Positions 54,782-63,729 of a stretch of DNA of 64,000 nt are shown piece by piece. The notes beneath the pieces were generated by a model, which made no database searches, was not told the DNA's origin, and saw only the letters and a program-made list of their open reading frames with translations. Numbering within the stretch: the stretch's first letter is position 1; each line of letters opens with the position of its first letter. Origin of the DNA: Nostoc sp. MS1 (GTDB lineage: Bacteria; Cyanobacteriota; Cyanobacteriia; Cyanobacteriales; Nostocaceae); contig NZ_AP023441.1 in the NCBI RefSeq assembly GCF_019976755.1, positions 2,167,501 through 2,231,500 of the forward strand, given 5' to 3'. A program made the translations under genes and the position numbers.

Positions 54782-55285
54782 TTATAACGGGGAGTGGGGA
54801 GTAGATAGTGGAGAATGGGACGCACTTCCCCGATACTGCATAAATACCACAGGAACTCTCAGCCACTTTTTAGCTAATTGAGAAATGCGGAATTTAGGCT
54901 GGAGTGATGTTGGTAATTCCTCAAAGACAATTGGTACAAAGCCAAAACCTTGGTAAAACTGCGCTAGTCGCTCACCAACACACTCTAGGTAAAGCGGTTG
55001 TGTTGCTGTGACAATGAGATGATGTATAAGAAATCTAGCTAAACCGCTACCTCTCCAAGCTGAAGTGACTACTAAACTACCAAGTTCTTGCGCTTGGGAA
55101 AAATTGCGTAACTGAGCGCAAGCCACGAGCTTTTCTTGGCATTGAATTAGCCAGAATTGTTGCCAGAGGAGTTGTGTAGGGTCAAGTATAGATGAAAACA
55201 CTAACCAGCGAATTGACCAAATATCCTCAGAAGTTGCTCTACGAAGTTTACATCCAGGCGGTAATGAAAAGTTCTCTTTTTCCAT
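54782..55285 (-). CDS. GNAT-family N-acetyltransferase with repeat-derived tail
   Basis: 167 aa. 'LRRATSEDIWSIRWLVFSS', the acetyl-CoA loop 'LGSLVVTSAWRGSGLARFLI' (R-x-x-G-x-A type) and 'YLECVGERLAQFYQGFGFVP'. Substrate unknown. The final ~13 residues (SASHSPLSTPHSPL-like) are encoded by the GGGAGTGGGGAGTAG intergenic repeat (54783-54820), so the original stop was probably lost to the repeat. Confidence 0.85.
   Translation of the reverse strand: MEKENFSLPPGCKLRRATSEDIWSIRWLVFSSILDPTQLLWQQFWLIQCQEKLVACAQLRNFSQAQELGSLVVTSAWRGSGLARFLIHHLIVTATQPLYLECVGERLAQFYQGFGFVPIVFEELPTSLQPKFRISQLAKKWLRVPVVFMQYRGSASHSPLSTPHSPL
54783..54826. repeat. GGGGAGTGGGGAGTAGATAGTGG repeat, overlapping a coding end
   Basis: Same GGGAGTGG/GGGAGTA heptamer family as at 5872 and 58650. 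It encodes the C-terminus of the GNAT protein on the minus strand. Confidence 0.75.
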
Positions 55286-55458
55286 GAATTACCTTGCTAG
55301 TTAGGTTTTTATGCCGTTTTGTCAATCATAGATAAGTAATACTACACAATACTTCTGATAGAGGCAGAAAAGAGCGATAACTGGATTTTAGATAGATGAA
55401 ATTATTATGACTATTTTATTAAAGTGATTGCTAAGAATAAACAAAGGAGTATGAGTCT

Positions 55459-55653
55459 ATGTCTGAAGAACAAAAGCAGAAATCTAACAGCCAGGATGCT
55501 ACAGCTTCTGGCGGTTATCAAACTCCCATCAACGAAGAAATTCGCAAGACTGGTGCTGCGGTTGAATCTGATGCGAAAAACAGTGCTAAACCAGAGTCAC
55601 CAGGTGAAGATAGCGTTGCAGGTAGCCCCAATCAAGGTACTGAATCACGTTAA
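55459..55653 (+). CDS. Small hydrophilic protein, unknown
   Basis: 64 aa, ATG at 55459 with AAGGAG at a spacing of about 9-10. Composition is Ser/Glu/Lys/Asn/Gln-rich without Cys, Trp or membrane segments ('TPINEEIRKTGAAVESDAK'). Probably disordered; stress-type hydrophilin by composition only. Preferred over an overlapping longer frame at 55424 because of the RBS and codon bias. Confidence 0.6.
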   Translation: MSEEQKQKSNSQDATASGGYQTPINEEIRKTGAAVESDAKNSAKPESPGEDSVAGSPNQGTESR

Positions 55654-56049
55654 TGAGATGAAAGTTTTGTCATAGTATTTGCCTCAGCAAATATTAGTGC
55701 ATTTGCCGTCTTTCAATAAATTCTTGAGTGGATGTATGCAGTAAAAAGCATATTTATCCACTTGATTTTTATATATAATCTACCTTTATGGTTAAATGCG
55801 TATAAATATATATAATTGCATTTAAAAATTAATTATTAATTGATATTAACTTAAAAATAAAAATAAGTAGCATTATTTAATTAAATTTCTTATTATAAAT
55901 TTGGGCAAGATAGACTTAATAAATTCTATTTGCTTGGCTTAGTTTTTAGTTCCCTATTTCATCCATTTCATATTCGCCAAAAGTATTGTAAAAGGCGGTT
56001 CTGGAGTTCCAATTGCTTATGAAACAGATGGCATTTCTATTTTTAATTT
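55654..56049. other. AT-rich spacer upstream of the hybrid kinase
   Basis: About 400 bases, more than 70% AT by eye between 55780 and 55900, with no ORF or RNA gene. Promoter of the 56050 gene expected. The kinase has no strong Shine-Dalgarno. Confidence 0.45.
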
Positions 56050-59000
56050 ATGAATCATCCCTTGGTTCGTACTATCCTACTAATTGATAGATGCGCTCAA
56101 GAGCGGGTAAAGTTAACTCGCTATTTGCAGCAAGACAGTCTGTGTACTTATCAAATTGTAGAATTTACGACGGCAAAAGAGGCGTTAATTTGGTGCTACC
56201 AGAAAACACCAGATGTCATTTTGCTTAATTTTGCTGTAGCTGATGAAGATAGTTTAGTTATTCTAGAGCAATTGTATCCATCTAAAGAGGAGGAAAAGCC
56301 AACTTCTCTTAGTAATCACCAGACTGCCATTATCTTTTTAATAGAACCAGAAAATAAACATCTTGCTCTCCAAGCAATGAAAAGCGGTGTTCAAGATTAT
56401 CTCATCAAAAATCAGATTACACCGGAAATTTTGCAGCACGTAGTTCACCATGCCATCGAACGGATGTATTTGATGCAGGAGTTAGCGGAAACTAAGGCAA
56501 CTTTGCAGGAGAGTGAAGAACGTTGGCAGTTAGCGGTAAATGGCAGCAATGATTGCATTTGGGACTGGAATGTAAAAACTAATCAAGTTTTTTTCTCGCC
56601 TCGCTGGAAGCAAATGCGGGGCTTTGCCGAGGATGAAATTACCTACAGCGTAGAAGAATGGATCAGCCGGATTCACCCAGAAGATCGCGATCGCATTATG
56701 ACAGCTTTGGCTAATTATATTTATCACAAAACACCCTTCTTCCAAGAAGAATACCGAGTACAGCACAAAAATGGCTCTTATTTGTGGATTTTAGATCGGG
56801 GTCAGGCTTTATGGGATGAGCTAGGTAATGTAGTCAGGATGAGCGGTTCTCAAACAGATATTACCAAGCAAAAACAAACTGAGGAAGCATTACGTAAGAG
56901 TGAACACCGCTACGCAACATTGACAGAAGCAGCCCCAGTGGCAATTTTTCGGCTTGACTTGGCAGGTAACTGTATTTATGTCAACGATCGCTGGAGTGAG
57001 ATGACTGGTAAACCAAGACAAACAGCTTTAGGCCAAGGATATATATACAGCATCCATCCCGAAGACCGCGATCGTCTCTTAAGCATGTGGTATGAAGTAT
57101 TGGGGCAAAGAAAAACCTATCGAAACGAAGGCAGATTTCTCCGTGCTGATGGTAGCATTATTTGGTTCTACTTGCAGGTAATACCTGAAACAGACCCCAA
57201 CGATAACATTGCTGGTTATGTCGGCACACTTACAGATATTAGCGAACAACAAGCTGCCCTGCGCGATCGCATAGAAGTTGAAGCACAGCTACGCAAGATT
57301 TCTGAACGCCTCACCTTGGCTGTCCGTTCAGGTGGGTTAGGTATTTGGGAATACGATTGTATTCAAGGAAAACTCATTTGGGATGAACGAATGTACGAAT
57401 TGTACGGTATTCATCCTGCCGATTTTCAAGGTGATTTTAATGCTTGGTTTAACCTTGTGCATCCAGATGATCAGGAGTATATCTGGAAAACTACGGTAGA
57501 ATTTTTAAACAAAAAACAAGAATATAATATAGAGTTCCGCATCGTTCAACCGAATGGCAAAATTTGTTTTATCAAAACTTATGGTCTTCTCAAACGCAAT
57601 GAAAAAGGCTTACCTTTATGGATAATTGGTATCAACCTCGATATTACAAAACGTAAACAAGCTGAACAAGAACTCATCCGCAATCGAGATTTGCGAGAGG
57701 CAATTTTTAACGAATCCACTGATGCCCTGTTTTTGGTTGACCCAGTAACATTACTCACTTTAGATTGTAATCGCCGGGCAGTAGAGCTTTTCGAGGCAAA
57801 TGACAAAACTGAATTAATTGGTATTGAAGGTAGAGTTCTCCAACGCCGCCCTTTTACTAGCAATGAAATAGATGCGATCGTTGCCCAAATTGATAATAAA
57901 GGTTTTTGGAGTAAAGAAATTGAATATGTAACTCGTCAAGGTAAAGTATTCTGGGGAAACATCGCTGCTAAACCCATTACTATAGCCGGCCGTACCTTAA
58001 ATTTAGTCCGGGTAACAGATATTAATGAACGTAAACAAGCAGAAGAACAGCTTTGGCGAACAAACGAACAGCTTGCTAATACCAATGCCGAACTTGCCCG
58101 TGCTACTCGCCTAAAAGACGAATTTTTGGCAAATATGAGCCATGAATTGCGTACCCCCCTCAATGCCATTTTAGGTATGTCTGAAGGCTTTCTAGAAGGT
58201 GTATTTGGCTCGATTAATCAAAAACAAGAAAAAGCGATCGCCACCATCGAACGTAGCGGTAAACATCTCCTAGAACTAATCAATGACATCCTCGACTTGT
58301 CCAAAATCGAATCAGGCAAATTAGAACTACAAATTAGCAATGTTTCAGTTAGAAGCCTCTGTGATGGTAGTCTCACCTTCATCAAACAGATGGCATTGAA
58401 AAAAAATATTCGCCTGCAAACAGAAATTGACTCTCATATTGACACTATTCAAGTAGACGATCGCCGTTTGCGGCAAGTACTCATCAACCTCCTTAGCAAC
58501 GCCGTCAAATTTACTCCAGAAGGGGGGAGTGTAACTCTCAAGGTTTGGTTAGTGGGAGATGAGGGAGTAGGGGGAGATGAGGGAGATGAGGGAGACAAGG
58601 AGATTTATTACTCCGCACAGGCTGAACACCCCGCTTCAGCTAATAGTACTCAGCACTCCCCACTCCCTACTCCCCATATCTGTTTCTGCGTCATCGACAC
58701 CGGTATTGGGATCAAACCAGAAGACATAAGCAAATTATTTCAGCCTTTTACTCAACTTGATAGTAGTCTTAACCGTAACTACACGGGTACAGGTTTAGGT
58801 CTAGCACTGGTAAAAAGGATTGTATCTTTACATGGAGGAACAGTTTCAGTTAGTAGTGAAGTTGGCAAAGGTAGTTGTTTCAGTTTCCGCATTCCTTATT
58901 TATTCGGGAATGAATCTCTTAACAGACAAGTAACGATTACATCACCCAGCTATCGTTTACTTGCCAAGAATGCCCCAGTTTTAATCATCGAAGATTCTGT

Positions 59001-59739
59001 TCCAGCATCTGACCAAATCACTCGCTACCTGAGCGAAATGGAAATGCAGTTTGTTGTTTATCCAAAAGGTGAAGGAGCTGTAGAAGAAGCTCTAAGTCTT
59101 CAACCTGGACTAATTATTCTTGATTTGCAGTTACCTAACTTATCAGGTTGGGATATTCTCTCTCAAATCAAGCTTAACCCCCTCATTCAAGACATTCCAG
59201 TCATTATTACCTCAGTGGTTGATGAACCAATCAAGGGTTTAGCTCAAGGCGCTTTTGCTTATTTAGTAAAACCTATTACCCGTAATCAACTGCAAGCAAC
59301 CTTAGACAGATTGCAAAGTCCTGAGAATACAAACTCGCTTGCTGTACCTGTAGTAGCAAAACCAGCTTTGAAAGCTCCTGTAATTCTACTAGCTGAGGAT
59401 AACCAAGCAAATGTTGATACTATATCCGGGTATTTAGAAAGCCGAGGGTATGACCTCATATTTGCGGAGAATGGGCAGCAAGCTATTGATTTTGCTAAAC
59501 AAAAATTCCCTAACTTAATCATTATGGATATTCAAATGCCAGGAATGAATGGATTAGAAGCTATACGTAGTTTGCGTAATGACCCACAATTTGTAAACGT
59601 GCCGATAATTGCCCTAACTGCACTAGCCATGCCAAGCGATCGCGCAGCTTGTCTAGCAGCCGGAGCCAATGAATATTTAACTAAGCCGATAAAACTCAAA
59701 CAACTTGTATTAACAATACAACAACTTTTAAAACAGTGA
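56050..59739 (+). CDS. Hybrid histidine kinase: pseudo-receiver, 4 PAS, HisKA-HATPase, 2 receivers
   Basis: 1229 aa, soluble. N-terminal receiver (about 6-125) has Asn60 where the phosphoacceptor Asp belongs ('DVILLNFAVADED'), while the acidic pocket (LLIDR) and Lys (YLIKNQ) remain. PAS/PAC units at about 150-275, 280-405, 415-540 and 545-670. HisKA with His698 ('NMSHELRTPLNAILG'). HATPase ~800-960 ('NLLSNAVKFTPEGG', 'DTGIGI', 'GTGLGLALVKRI') contains a repeat-encoded insert of about 40 residues (835-876). Two C-terminal receivers with Asp1025 and Asp1160. The next gene, 63 bases on, is a receiver-kinase, probably of the same pathway. Confidence 0.92.
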   Translation: MNHPLVRTILLIDRCAQERVKLTRYLQQDSLCTYQIVEFTTAKEALIWCYQKTPDVILLNFAVADEDSLVILEQLYPSKEEEKPTSLSNHQTAIIFLIEPENKHLALQAMKSGVQDYLIKNQITPEILQHVVHHAIERMYLMQELAETKATLQESEERWQLAVNGSNDCIWDWNVKTNQVFFSPRWKQMRGFAEDEITYSVEEWISRIHPEDRDRIMTALANYIYHKTPFFQEEYRVQHKNGSYLWILDRGQALWDELGNVVRMSGSQTDITKQKQTEEALRKSEHRYATLTEAAPVAIFRLDLAGNCIYVNDRWSEMTGKPRQTALGQGYIYSIHPEDRDRLLSMWYEVLGQRKTYRNEGRFLRADGSIIWFYLQVIPETDPNDNIAGYVGTLTDISEQQAALRDRIEVEAQLRKISERLTLAVRSGGLGIWEYDCIQGKLIWDERMYELYGIHPADFQGDFNAWFNLVHPDDQEYIWKTTVEFLNKKQEYNIEFRIVQPNGKICFIKTYGLLKRNEKGLPLWIIGINLDITKRKQAEQELIRNRDLREAIFNESTDALFLVDPVTLLTLDCNRRAVELFEANDKTELIGIEGRVLQRRPFTSNEIDAIVAQIDNKGFWSKEIEYVTRQGKVFWGNIAAKPITIAGRTLNLVRVTDINERKQAEEQLWRTNEQLANTNAELARATRLKDEFLANMSHELRTPLNAILGMSEGFLEGVFGSINQKQEKAIATIERSGKHLLELINDILDLSKIESGKLELQISNVSVRSLCDGSLTFIKQMALKKNIRLQTEIDSHIDTIQVDDRRLRQVLINLLSNAVKFTPEGGSVTLKVWLVGDEGVGGDEGDEGDKEIYYSAQAEHPASANSTQHSPLPTPHICFCVIDTGIGIKPEDISKLFQPFTQLDSSLNRNYTGTGLGLALVKRIVSLHGGTVSVSSEVGKGSCFSFRIPYLFGNESLNRQVTITSPSYRLLAKNAPVLIIEDSVPASDQITRYLSEMEMQFVVYPKGEGAVEEALSLQPGLIILDLQLPNLSGWDILSQIKLNPLIQDIPVIITSVVDEPIKGLAQGAFAYLVKPITRNQLQATLDRLQSPENTNSLAVPVVAKPALKAPVILLAEDNQANVDTISGYLESRGYDLIFAENGQQAIDFAKQKFPNLIIMDIQMPGMNGLEAIRSLRNDPQFVNVPIIALTALAMPSDRAACLAAGANEYLTKPIKLKQLVLTIQQLLKQ
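58551..58677. repeat. Intergenic-type repeat inserted in frame in a kinase gene
   Basis: GAGGGAGTAGGGGGAGATGAGG units (58557-58600) and, at the far end, CAGCACTCCCCACTCCCTAC (58651-58670), the complementary arm. It encodes GDEGVGGDEGDEGDKE ... STQHSPLPTPH. The two arms are partly inverted, as in the intergenic copies at 5872 and 31777. Length about 126 bases, a multiple of three. Confidence 0.85.
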
Positions 59740-59776
59740 ACAGTGAACACAACCTGAAAACTGAAAACTAAAAACT
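59736..59776. repeat. AACAGTG/AAAACTG heptamer repeat
   Basis: Short block AACAGTGAACAGTGAACAC with CTGAAAACTGAAAACTAAAA between the two kinase genes. The stop of the first gene (TGA at 59737-59739) lies in it. Confidence 0.7.
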
Positions 59777-59802
59777 TGTTAAAAAGGTAGGAAAAATTTT
59801 TC

Positions 59803-60873
59803 ATGGAAACTCAGCCATCCATTTTAGTAATTGATGATGAACCAGATAACTTTGATGTTGTGGAAACATTGCTGGATGGCGAAAATTATCAGCTACATTA
59901 TGCGCCTAGTGGTCAACAAGCGATCGCACGCCTTAATAGTTTTCAGCCAGATGTCATCCTATTAGATGTAATGATGCCTAATTTAGATGGGATGGAAGTC
60001 TGCCGACGCATCAAAGCTGATACTCAATGGCAGGCAGTACCAATTATTATGGTGACGGCATTAACGGCGAAAGAAGACTTAGCTCGATGTATCGCCGCAG
60101 GAGCAGATGATTTTATTAGTAAGCCTGTCAACAGTGTAGAGTTAAGAGCTAGAGTTCATTCTATGTTGCGAATTAAGCAACAGTACGATAACTTACAAGC
60201 TTTATTCAAATTGCAGGAAGACATGGTGAATATGATTGTCCATGACCTGCGGAATCCTCTTGCTAGTATTGTTTTGTCAACAGAAATCCTCAAGTTTCCT
60301 AACTTGCGACCAACTCAACAGCAACAAAAAATTGAGCAAATTGCGATCGCTACTCAACAACTACAAACCTTGATTGATAGTCTATTAATCATGGCCAAGT
60401 TAGAATCTAGTAAAATGGTACTTAATTACACAGAAATAGACCTGTGTGCTATTTGCATATCAGCTTTAGCAGATATTGAGGAAATTGCCGGACAAAGAAA
60501 CCTCACCCTCATCAGCGAACTACCTGAACCGGGTGGCATTATTAAACTAGATGCAGCGATTTTCCGGCGTGTCCTGGATAATTTACTTTCCAATGCAATT
60601 AAATTCTCGTCAGCAAAAGCACAAGTAATTCTGAAAGCAGAGTATTTAGAAACAGGTATAAAAATCCAAGTGATCGATTCAGGTATGGGAATTGCTCAAG
60701 AACTAAAACAAAGCATTTTCGAGAAGTATGAAGTCGGTAATATAGTATCAGAAGTTTCTCAACTGGGGCTAGGACTAGCATTTTGTAAAATGGCGATCGA
60801 AGCCCATAACGGCACTATCACAGTTGAAGATAATTATCCCAAAGGCTCTATTTTCACAGTATATATTCCCTAG
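59803..60873 (+). CDS. Receiver-histidine kinase
   Basis: 356 aa. Receiver (about 6-120) with 'ILVIDDEPDNFDVV', phosphoacceptor Asp55 ('VILLDVMMPNLDG') and 'FISKPVNSVE'. HisKA has His147 ('NMIVHDLRNPLASIV'). HATPase has 'RVLDNLLSNAIKFSS', 'DSGMGI' and 'GLGLAFCKMA'. An 'HDLRNP' kinase fused behind a receiver is common in cyanobacterial phosphorelays. 63 bases after the hybrid kinase and co-oriented, so likely its phosphorelay partner. Confidence 0.93.
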   Translation: METQPSILVIDDEPDNFDVVETLLDGENYQLHYAPSGQQAIARLNSFQPDVILLDVMMPNLDGMEVCRRIKADTQWQAVPIIMVTALTAKEDLARCIAAGADDFISKPVNSVELRARVHSMLRIKQQYDNLQALFKLQEDMVNMIVHDLRNPLASIVLSTEILKFPNLRPTQQQQKIEQIAIATQQLQTLIDSLLIMAKLESSKMVLNYTEIDLCAICISALADIEEIAGQRNLTLISELPEPGGIIKLDAAIFRRVLDNLLSNAIKFSSAKAQVILKAEYLETGIKIQVIDSGMGIAQELKQSIFEKYEVGNIVSEVSQLGLGLAFCKMAIEAHNGTITVEDNYPKGSIFTVYIP

Positions 60874-60949
60874 AAACTAGTATTTTTATAACAAATTAGA
60901 ATAGGCAGATTCTTGAAGAAAAGTAAGCAGTTGTTAGCCAAATTCCAAA

Positions 60950-60990
60950 CTATTACCAATTACCGATTACCAATTACCAATTACTATCAA
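60950..60990. repeat. CCAATTA heptamer repeat
   Basis: TTACCAATTACCGATTACCAATTACCAATTACTA heptamers. They encode the last residues (SNW) and stop of the HAD gene on the minus strand. Confidence 0.75.
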
Positions 60991-61642
60991 CCTCCCTATT
61001 AATCCAAACACCTCTTAATCCTGCTGCTTTAGCCCCTTGATAATCTTCTTCGATACTATCGCCGATATGCCATGCTTCGTCAGGAGAACAATGATGTTTT
61101 TCTAAAGCAACAGCAAAAATTTTCGGATCAGGTTTTGCCGCCCCAACTTGAGAGGAGATAGTCACAGAAGAAAAGTAATGACTTAAGCCTAACCCTTGCA
61201 AAACTGAGTAAAGGCGCGAATCAAAATTAGACAGCACGCCCAATTCAATGCCTATATGTTGCCAGTTACTTAAAGATTGCACAACATCAGGGTAGATTAC
61301 CCAAGGTTCGGCAGTACCAAAATGAATATAAAGCTCACCAAAAAAACTGGAAAAATCAGAAAACTGCTGTATGACACCAGCAGTTTCAAACGTATTTAGG
61401 GCAATTTTACGCCACCATTCAAACTCACGCTGGGGTATATCTTCGATATCAGCATTGGGAAATATTGGTGGTGGAGATGCTTTAAAGCTTTGAATAAATG
61501 CCTTATCCACAATTTCCGGTGCAACTTCCACACCAAATTCCTGGGCTATTTGACTATAAACTTTACCGACACTACCCTTAACACCAAAGAGTGTCCCTAC
61601 CGCATCGACAAAAATAACTTTCGGCCTTTCCATGTTAGTCAT
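60974..61642 (-). CDS. HAD-superfamily hydrolase, REG-2/HDHD3-like
   Basis: 222 aa (or 219 from the ATG at 61633, MERPK, which I slightly prefer because MTN is encoded by a TAATGAC heptamer). Motif I is 'VDAVGTLF': the nucleophile Asp is present but the usual second Asp is Val, as in the REG-2-like group. Motif II 'GVLSNFDSRL', motif III Lys 'GAAKPDPKIF', motif IV 'WHIGDSIEEDYQGAKAAG'. Substrate unknown. Both ends of the gene fall in heptamer repeats. Confidence 0.88.
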   Translation of the reverse strand: MTNMERPKVIFVDAVGTLFGVKGSVGKVYSQIAQEFGVEVAPEIVDKAFIQSFKASPPPIFPNADIEDIPQREFEWWRKIALNTFETAGVIQQFSDFSSFFGELYIHFGTAEPWVIYPDVVQSLSNWQHIGIELGVLSNFDSRLYSVLQGLGLSHYFSSVTISSQVGAAKPDPKIFAVALEKHHCSPDEAWHIGDSIEEDYQGAKAAGLRGVWINREVDSNW

Positions 61643-61735
61643 TGGTCATTAGTCCACAGTCCATAGTCCATAGTCAACAGTCCAAGGTTATTCTCCCCCG
61701 CACCCCTGCTCTTCTGCTTCCCCATTTCTTAGCCC
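61640..61735. repeat. Heptamer and pyrimidine repeat block
   Basis: TAGTCATTGGTCATTAGTCCACAGTCCATAG-type heptamers (61638-61685), then TTCTCCCCCGCACCCCTGCTCTTCTGCTTCCCC. Reverse-strand version of the blocks at 5943 and 43300. Confidence 0.75.
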
Positions 61736-62965
61736 CTAGTCTTTATTACCACTCTCATTCACAGCATCAACTGCTGAGTAGATTGTTTCTATAATAGGAC
61801 GTACAAGCCAGTTAAAACCGACTTTAAGCTGATGATCTAGGGTTGGTAGTCTATATAAGTATGCAAGACGACGGGCAACGTAAGCTAAAGAACCATCTAA
61901 TTTAATTCCCAAGCCTGTTAAGGTGGCATTATCTTTACCTAATGCCATCATCTCCCCTGATGATTGGTAACGGAAAGGCAAGAGGGGACGCTGAGTGATA
62001 GTAGCCCAGATATTCCAAGCCGCATAGTCTGCTTGTTGAAAAGCAGCTTGTGCAGTCGCAGGGACTTGTTGACCTTCAGCATCAAGACAGTCAGCTAAGT
62101 CTCCCAGCGCAAATATTTCTGGATGGTCAAGGACTTGAAGAGTTGGTGTAGTAGTGATTTGACCACGTTGATTTTGTTTGAAAGGCAGGTTTTTGACTAC
62201 ATTTGTTACCCTTGTCCCCACAGTCCAAATCACTAAATCTACGGGAATGATATCTACTTGATTTTTGTACTCTAGAGAGATAGTATCTGCCCCTATTGAT
62301 TCAACTTTGGTTTCCAAATCAATAAACACACCTCTTGCATCTAAAGCCTTCTTAGCTGCTTCACGGTTAAAATCGGGTGATGTGCGTAAAATTTGGTCAC
62401 TAACTTCTACTAAGCGGAAGCGTCCTCTTTCCCCTAGTCTGTCAGCTAATTTACAAGCTAACTCGACACCACTGTAACCAGCCCCAACAATTGCTACACG
62501 AATTTTTTCTAAATCTGACTCTTCTAATATACGCAGTCTTTCTTCTAAACGATATGTATCAGTAAGACTGCGGAAAGGATAAGCATAGGATGTTGCACCA
62601 GGAACTAAATCTAGTGGTGTTTCTCCACCCAGCGTCAAAACTAACTGGTTATAGGGGATTTCTGGGCCATCTTGCAGTTGTACCCGTTGCTGTTCGATAT
62701 CAATACCAGAGACAACTGCTTGATAAAAGCGTACACCTGTACCTTCAAGAAGTTCGATAAATGGGGGAGCAATTTCCCAAGTTTGTAGTTCTCCGGTGAG
62801 TAATTCGTATAATAGCGGAGAAAATAGAAAGCGATCGCTCTGATCTACCAGCACAATTTCCGGTTTTTGTTGAGTTTCCCAAGGCAATTGGCTTAAACGC
62901 AAAGCTGTGTAGAGACCCCCAAAGCCTCCACCAAGGATTACAATTCTCGTAGTTTGTTCAGTCAT
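61736..62965 (-). CDS. Type II NAD(P)H dehydrogenase (NdbB-like)
   Basis: 409 aa, single-subunit FAD quinone oxidoreductase at the membrane surface. Two Rossmann folds: 'RIVILGGGFGGLYTALRLSQ' at the N-terminus (FAD) and 'IRVAIVGAGYSGVELACKLA' (NAD(P)H). 'LVIWTVGTRV' and 'EIFALGDLADCLD' (FAD-binding end) are present, plus a C-terminal amphipathic stretch. NdbB in cyanobacteria (like plant NDC1) also takes part in phylloquinone synthesis. The length suits NdbB, but A/B/C types cannot be separated safely here. Confidence 0.9.
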   Translation of the reverse strand: MTEQTTRIVILGGGFGGLYTALRLSQLPWETQQKPEIVLVDQSDRFLFSPLLYELLTGELQTWEIAPPFIELLEGTGVRFYQAVVSGIDIEQQRVQLQDGPEIPYNQLVLTLGGETPLDLVPGATSYAYPFRSLTDTYRLEERLRILEESDLEKIRVAIVGAGYSGVELACKLADRLGERGRFRLVEVSDQILRTSPDFNREAAKKALDARGVFIDLETKVESIGADTISLEYKNQVDIIPVDLVIWTVGTRVTNVVKNLPFKQNQRGQITTTPTLQVLDHPEIFALGDLADCLDAEGQQVPATAQAAFQQADYAAWNIWATITQRPLLPFRYQSSGEMMALGKDNATLTGLGIKLDGSLAYVARRLAYLYRLPTLDHQLKVGFNWLVRPIIETIYSAVDAVNESGNKD

Positions 62966-63006
62966 GGATTATATAGGATATTCCATCCTAGCAAGGCAAC
63001 TAACTC

Positions 63007-63579
63007 TCAGTGTAATGATTTATTGCCCTCAATGGCCATCAACCAGCAATCTGAGTACTTTCCTTCATGTAGTTCATGAGCGGGTAATAACTTAACCTTG
63101 ACAAACCCAACTTTTTCATAACAGCGAATAGCACGGGTATTTTCAACACGGGGATCAATCACAACCTTATTAGCCAAAAATACTTCAAAAATATAGTTTA
63201 CAGCTACTGTTAATATTTTTGACCCAACGCCCCGATTCCAAAAATTGGGTTCTCCAATAAACAAGTCAAGTGCATAGACATTATCAGTTTTTTCTAAACA
63301 ATACGTTTGTTTATCTGCCTCTGGTAAGTCATCAAGCAAACAATACTGTAAATAACCGATTGTTATATTTTGATAATATATAAAGCAAGGTTTAACCGCA
63401 TCATTGCCTCTTACCATCGGCTGATATGCTTCGATAATCCTTTCCAAATCAAAAGGATTGTCTCTACCTTCATAAAATTCTAAGACTCTCTCATCACTCA
63501 ACCATTTCGCCATTAATTGATAATTCTCTACCTTGTCCTCCATCAGACGAATAGTAATTTCATCTTTTGCAACTAACAT
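63007..63579 (-). CDS. GNAT acetyltransferase, AAC(6')-like/RimJ-type
   Basis: 190 aa. 'LMAKWLSDERVLEFYEGRDN' and 'RIIEAYQPMVRG' match the N-terminal part of aminoglycoside 6'-acetyltransferase-like proteins. 'YALDLFIGEPNFWNRGVGSK' is the acetyl-CoA loop, and 'VIDPRVENTRAIRCYEKVGF' the C-terminal family motif. Chromosomal, no resistance neighbours. Activity on an aminoglycoside is not implied; protein or small-molecule N-acetylation is equally likely. Confidence 0.85.
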   Translation of the reverse strand: MLVAKDEITIRLMEDKVENYQLMAKWLSDERVLEFYEGRDNPFDLERIIEAYQPMVRGNDAVKPCFIYYQNITIGYLQYCLLDDLPEADKQTYCLEKTDNVYALDLFIGEPNFWNRGVGSKILTVAVNYIFEVFLANKVVIDPRVENTRAIRCYEKVGFVKVKLLPAHELHEGKYSDCWLMAIEGNKSLH

Positions 63580-63654
63580 AAAAAATCGTAATTCGTAACA
63601 TTTAGGTTTGTTACCACTGATATTATAATCAGCAGTCTTCCATTAATAGGAATG

Positions 63655-63727
63655 TCAACCCATCTATAACTGAATTACGAATTACGTTAGCAAAGCGGGG
63701 CGTAGCCCATTATGAATTACGAATTAT
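63655..63727. repeat. AATTACG heptamers and GGGGCGTAGCCCAT repeat
   Basis: GAATTACGAATTACG heptamers (63671-63685), GCGGGGCGTAGCCCATTATG (63694-63713), then GAATTACGAATTAT again. Same combination as near 52557-52620. Confidence 0.8.
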
Positions 63728-63729
63728 CT

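Noticed and set aside
55424..55675. 83-codon frame overlapping the 64-aa small protein
   Set aside because: No ribosome site, poor codon pattern, and the overlapping frame at 55459 has AAGGAG before its ATG.
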